Assembly: GCA_024641095.1 (NCBI GenBank)
Contig: JAHEDR010000001.1
Coordinates: 632,387 to 696,386 of the forward strand
Direction: 5' to 3'
DNA: 64,000 nucleotides
DNA from: Rhodoluna sp.
Lineage (GTDB): Bacteria > Actinomycetota > Actinomycetes > Actinomycetales > Microbacteriaceae
The translations under genes and the position numbers were made by a program. Positions 58,743 to 64,000 of this stretch are shown here, one piece after another (within the stretch, counting starts at the first letter, position 1; the number at the start of each line of letters is the position of its first letter). The notes beneath the pieces were generated by a model that was given only the letters and a program-made list of their open reading frames with translations, ran no database searches and was not told the origin of the DNA.

Positions 58743-59804
58743 TTGGAAAACGAACAGTTCACGATTGCTTTCCGTGGCTACGAAAAAGACGAAGTTGATC
58801 GCGTCTTAACCGAGCTACGTGCCGAGCTTGAGCACGTTCGCGAATACAACTTCAGCGCATCAAGCGAAGTAGAGACTCTTAAAGCCGAACTTGAATCACT
58901 AAAGGCAAAAGTTAAAAAGGGTGGCGCCCCAGGTTACGCCGAATTGGGTGCTCAGTTTGAGCAGACCCTACGCCTAGCCGAAGAGCAGGCCAAGAAACTT
59001 GTTTCAGATGCAGGCCAGGATGCAATTCGTATTCGTGAAACAGCAAAGGCCGAAAGCGAGCAACTAACTCGCAAGGCTCAGGCAAAGGCAGATCGTGTAA
59101 TTGCAGACGCCGAAGCAAAACTTAATGAAGCACGCATCGATGCTGAGCGCCTAGCCGCAGAAATTCTAAGCAGCGCAAAGACTCGTGAGTCTGAGGCAGC
59201 TGAGAAGATTGGTACCGCACAGCGCGAAGCAGCGGCAATCAAGTCTGAGGGTGAGCGTTACGCTGCAGAGCTTCGCGCGCAGGTACACCGCGAAACTGAA
59301 GAAGCCCGTGCACTTGCCACCGAACTTTCACAGAAGACCGCACAGGCTCGTGTAGAGCTTGAAGCTGAAATCAAGGCTAAGCGTGATGAGACAGAGCAGG
59401 AAGCGCTTCGTCTTTACCAGAACGCAGTTTCACAGGCTCAGCAGGTTACCGACGAAGCCAATGCAACTCTTGCAGAGGCTTCAGCTCGCGCAGCTCAGTT
59501 AATTTCAGAAGCCGACATCGTCTCTCGCGATGCACAGGAAAACTCTTCTCAGCTGCTTGAGGATGCTAACCGCACTGCAACTAACTTGATTAACCAATCA
59601 CGCCGCCGTGCAGACATGCTTACTCGCAAGGCTGAGGGTTATGCTGCCAACGCAATCAAGGACAGCGAAGAGCGTCTTGCTCGTATGAAGTCAGAGCGCA
59701 CAGACATCGAGGAATTCCTGGGCACACTTCGCAACTTAATGACCACAGAGTCTATGGTTGCTGCTGATGAGAACTCTGCAGTAGAGCAGTTAGACGAACA
59801 GTAA
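58743..59804 (+). CDS. DivIVA-like coiled-coil protein (FilP/Scy-like)
   Basis: A protein of about 353 residues. The N-terminus (FTIAFRGYEKDEVDRVL) is the membrane-binding motif of DivIVA-family proteins. Nearly all the rest is Ala/Glu/Lys/Arg-rich coiled coil with repeats such as AEAKLNEARIDAERLAAE and a long ESEAAEKIGTAQREA stretch. It probably forms cytoskeletal filaments or acts at the pole in wall growth (family inference). TTG at 58743, with AAGG upstream, gives the usual short N-terminus; ATG at 58701 is the main alternative. It is not the canonical Wag31. Confidence 0.8.
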   Translation: MENEQFTIAFRGYEKDEVDRVLTELRAELEHVREYNFSASSEVETLKAELESLKAKVKKGGAPGYAELGAQFEQTLRLAEEQAKKLVSDAGQDAIRIRETAKAESEQLTRKAQAKADRVIADAEAKLNEARIDAERLAAEILSSAKTRESEAAEKIGTAQREAAAIKSEGERYAAELRAQVHRETEEARALATELSQKTAQARVELEAEIKAKRDETEQEALRLYQNAVSQAQQVTDEANATLAEASARAAQLISEADIVSRDAQENSSQLLEDANRTATNLINQSRRRADMLTRKAEGYAANAIKDSEERLARMKSERTDIEEFLGTLRNLMTTESMVAADENSAVEQLDEQ

Positions 59805-59817
59805 ACAAACTTAAAAG

Positions 59818-59852
59818 AAATTTCCTCGGGCTAAAGTTCGAGGGAATTTTTA
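59818..59852. terminator. Bidirectional terminator between the DivIVA-like gene and ligA
   Basis: The stem AAATTTCCTCG/CGAGGGAATTT with a ten-base loop, ended by TTTTT. It lies between the convergent stops. Confidence 0.85.
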
Positions 59853-59853
59853 T

Positions 59854-63107
<3,254 letters not shown>

Positions 63108-63141
63108 GCCGCACGCACCTTCATAACCTAAGTCTACTTTT

Positions 63142-64000
63142 CTAGTTTCCAGGCAGCCCGGCCCTGTGGGCACCGGCATAAGCCATAGGGAAAGCGGCAA
63201 GCAACGCATCTACATCAGCCCGGGTGGTTGATTGACCAAGTGAAATTCTCAAACTCCCCCTGGCCTGGTCTTCTGTTCTACCCATTGCCATCAGCACGTG
63301 CGAAGGCTGTGCCACTCCAGCACGACAGGCAGAACCGGTTGAGACACAAACTCCGGCAGCATCCAAAAGGTACAACAAGGAATCTCCGCTGCAACCCGGG
63401 AACGTAAAGTGAATGATGCCCTCGTAGCCAGGCTCTTCGCCTCGGGTAAATATTGCATCTGGAGCTATCTCCAAAATTCCGCGAGAAATATCTTGAGCAA
63501 ATTCCGAAACCCTATTGCGAATCTCAGGAAGTTCTTCTGCGGCGAGCGCGGCTGCCTTACCAAGTGCGTAAGCCAAAGGTGAACTAAGTGTTCCAGATCG
63601 TATTCCGCGCTCTTGGCCGCCACCGTGACTGGTTACGGCAACTTTGGCATCGCGGGCAACTATCACCGCGCCAACCCCAACCGGTGCACCAAACTTGTGC
63701 CCAGAGATTGCCATTGTCTTGAGTCCGCTATCTTTGAAGCTAATTGGAATGTGACCAAAAGCTGCCACCGCATCGGAGTGAACGGGTATCTCATAGCGGT
63801 TTGCTATTTCGGTGACCTTCGATACCGGTGTAATCAAGCCAGTCTCGTTGTTTACCCACATCAATGAAATAAGTGCCACTCGCTGGGCATTTTTGGATAA
63901 GTAGGTATCCAGCCAGGCAAGGTCAATCACTCCGGTTGGGCTCACCGGAAGCCATACCGCCTCGGCTCCCTCGCTGGTCTCCAACCATTCCACGGGATCA
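63142..64000 (-). CDS. Cysteine desulfurase (NifS/IscS-like), 5' part outside window
   Basis: About 285 C-terminal codons of a class V PLP enzyme that moves sulfur from cysteine. Visible are [15 protein letters not shown], the PLP Lys in ISGHKFGAP and the catalytic Cys in STGSACRAG. The frame stays open to the window end; the missing N-terminus is about 100 residues. It lies 34 bp upstream of mnmA, so it probably supplies sulfur for tRNA thiolation and perhaps Fe-S clusters. Confidence 0.94.
   Translation of the reverse strand, partial: DPVEWLETSEGAEAVWLPVSPTGVIDLAWLDTYLSKNAQRVALISLMWVNNETGLITPVSKVTEIANRYEIPVHSDAVAAFGHIPISFKDSGLKTMAISGHKFGAPVGVGAVIVARDAKVAVTSHGGGQERGIRSGTLSSPLAYALGKAAALAAEELPEIRNRVSEFAQDISRGILEIAPDAIFTRGEEPGYEGIIHFTFPGCSGDSLLYLLDAAGVCVSTGSACRAGVAQPSHVLMAMGRTEDQARGSLRISLGQSTTRADVDALLAAFPMAYAGAHRAGLPGN

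Overview
The window is a compact stretch of bacterial chromosome, almost certainly from an actinobacterium and most likely a small-genome member of the Microbacteriaceae (freshwater Luna/Rhodoluna-like; this genus-level guess is inference). Base composition is near 50% G+C. The gene blocks are the ones that sit together across Actinobacteria: nadD–rsfS, proA–proB–obg–rpmA–rplU–rne, ndk–DUF4233–folC, clpX–clpP2–clpP1–tig, nei-type glycosylase–rpiB, pepN–glbO, ettA–ssb, ald next to an Lrp-type regulator, and gatCAB–ligA–mnmA–cysteine desulfurase. RNase E/G, RsfS, SSB, both ClpP paralogues and the truncated haemoglobin GlbO all resemble their actinobacterial versions. No insertion sequence, prophage, integrase, CRISPR array or rRNA was seen. 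No gene-free stretch exceeds 300 bases; the longest are 15360-15634, 41656-41903 and 58545-58742.

Layout. 1-3.7 kb: DUF6504 and the error-prone polymerase DnaE2, the tail of a mutasome cassette. 3.7-6.7 kb: Bax-inhibitor-like membrane protein, an esterase, deoC, a DUF167 protein, an unusual RpiB-like protein and tRNA-Ala. 6.7-15.4 kb (minus strand): rsfS, a tail-anchored protein, nadD, a small membrane protein, proA, proB, obg, L27, L21 and rne. 15.6-24.4 kb: VKOR, ndk, DUF4233, folC, ileS and, divergently, valS. 24.4-31.7 kb: a BenE-type transporter, clpX, clpP2, clpP1, a secreted collagen-like protein, tig, tRNA-Pro, tRNA-Gly and a Nei-type glycosylase. 31.7-41.7 kb: rpiB, a CPA2-type antiporter, pepN, MscS, glbO, an unknown protein, tesB, a class III aminotransferase and ettA. 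41.7-51 kb: a structured non-coding spacer, ssb, msrA, an aldo/keto reductase, trx, ald and its regulator, UPF0303, gpx, argG, an SDR, tRNA-Arg, terC and yjdM. 51-64 kb: an orphan RND pump, orn, tRNA-His, gatBAC, a DivIVA-like coiled-coil protein, ligA, mnmA and a cysteine desulfurase cut by the window end.

The genes are mostly housekeeping: translation (L21, L27, Obg, RsfS, IleS, ValS, EttA, GatCAB, MnmA, four tRNAs), protein quality control (ClpXP, Tig, PepN), redox defence (MsrA, Trx, Gpx, GlbO, VKOR), and DNA repair and replication (DnaE2, Nei, LigA, SSB). Packing is extreme. Seven of thirteen convergent junctions overlap, four of them by a single shared four-base stop quartet. Many first-in-transcript genes have a -10-like hexamer exactly six or seven bases before the start codon, which suggests leaderless mRNAs. 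Two divergent gene pairs share a 22-bp spacer in which two such promoters overlap head to head.

The most interesting items are: the shared-TA bidirectional leaderless promoter geometry; a three-hairpin non-coding spacer between ettA and ssb; a 15-bp in-frame minisatellite in dnaE2; a collagen-like secreted protein with a virion-type jelly-roll domain; and an RpiB-like protein without the usual active-site residues. No clear new multi-gene system was found.
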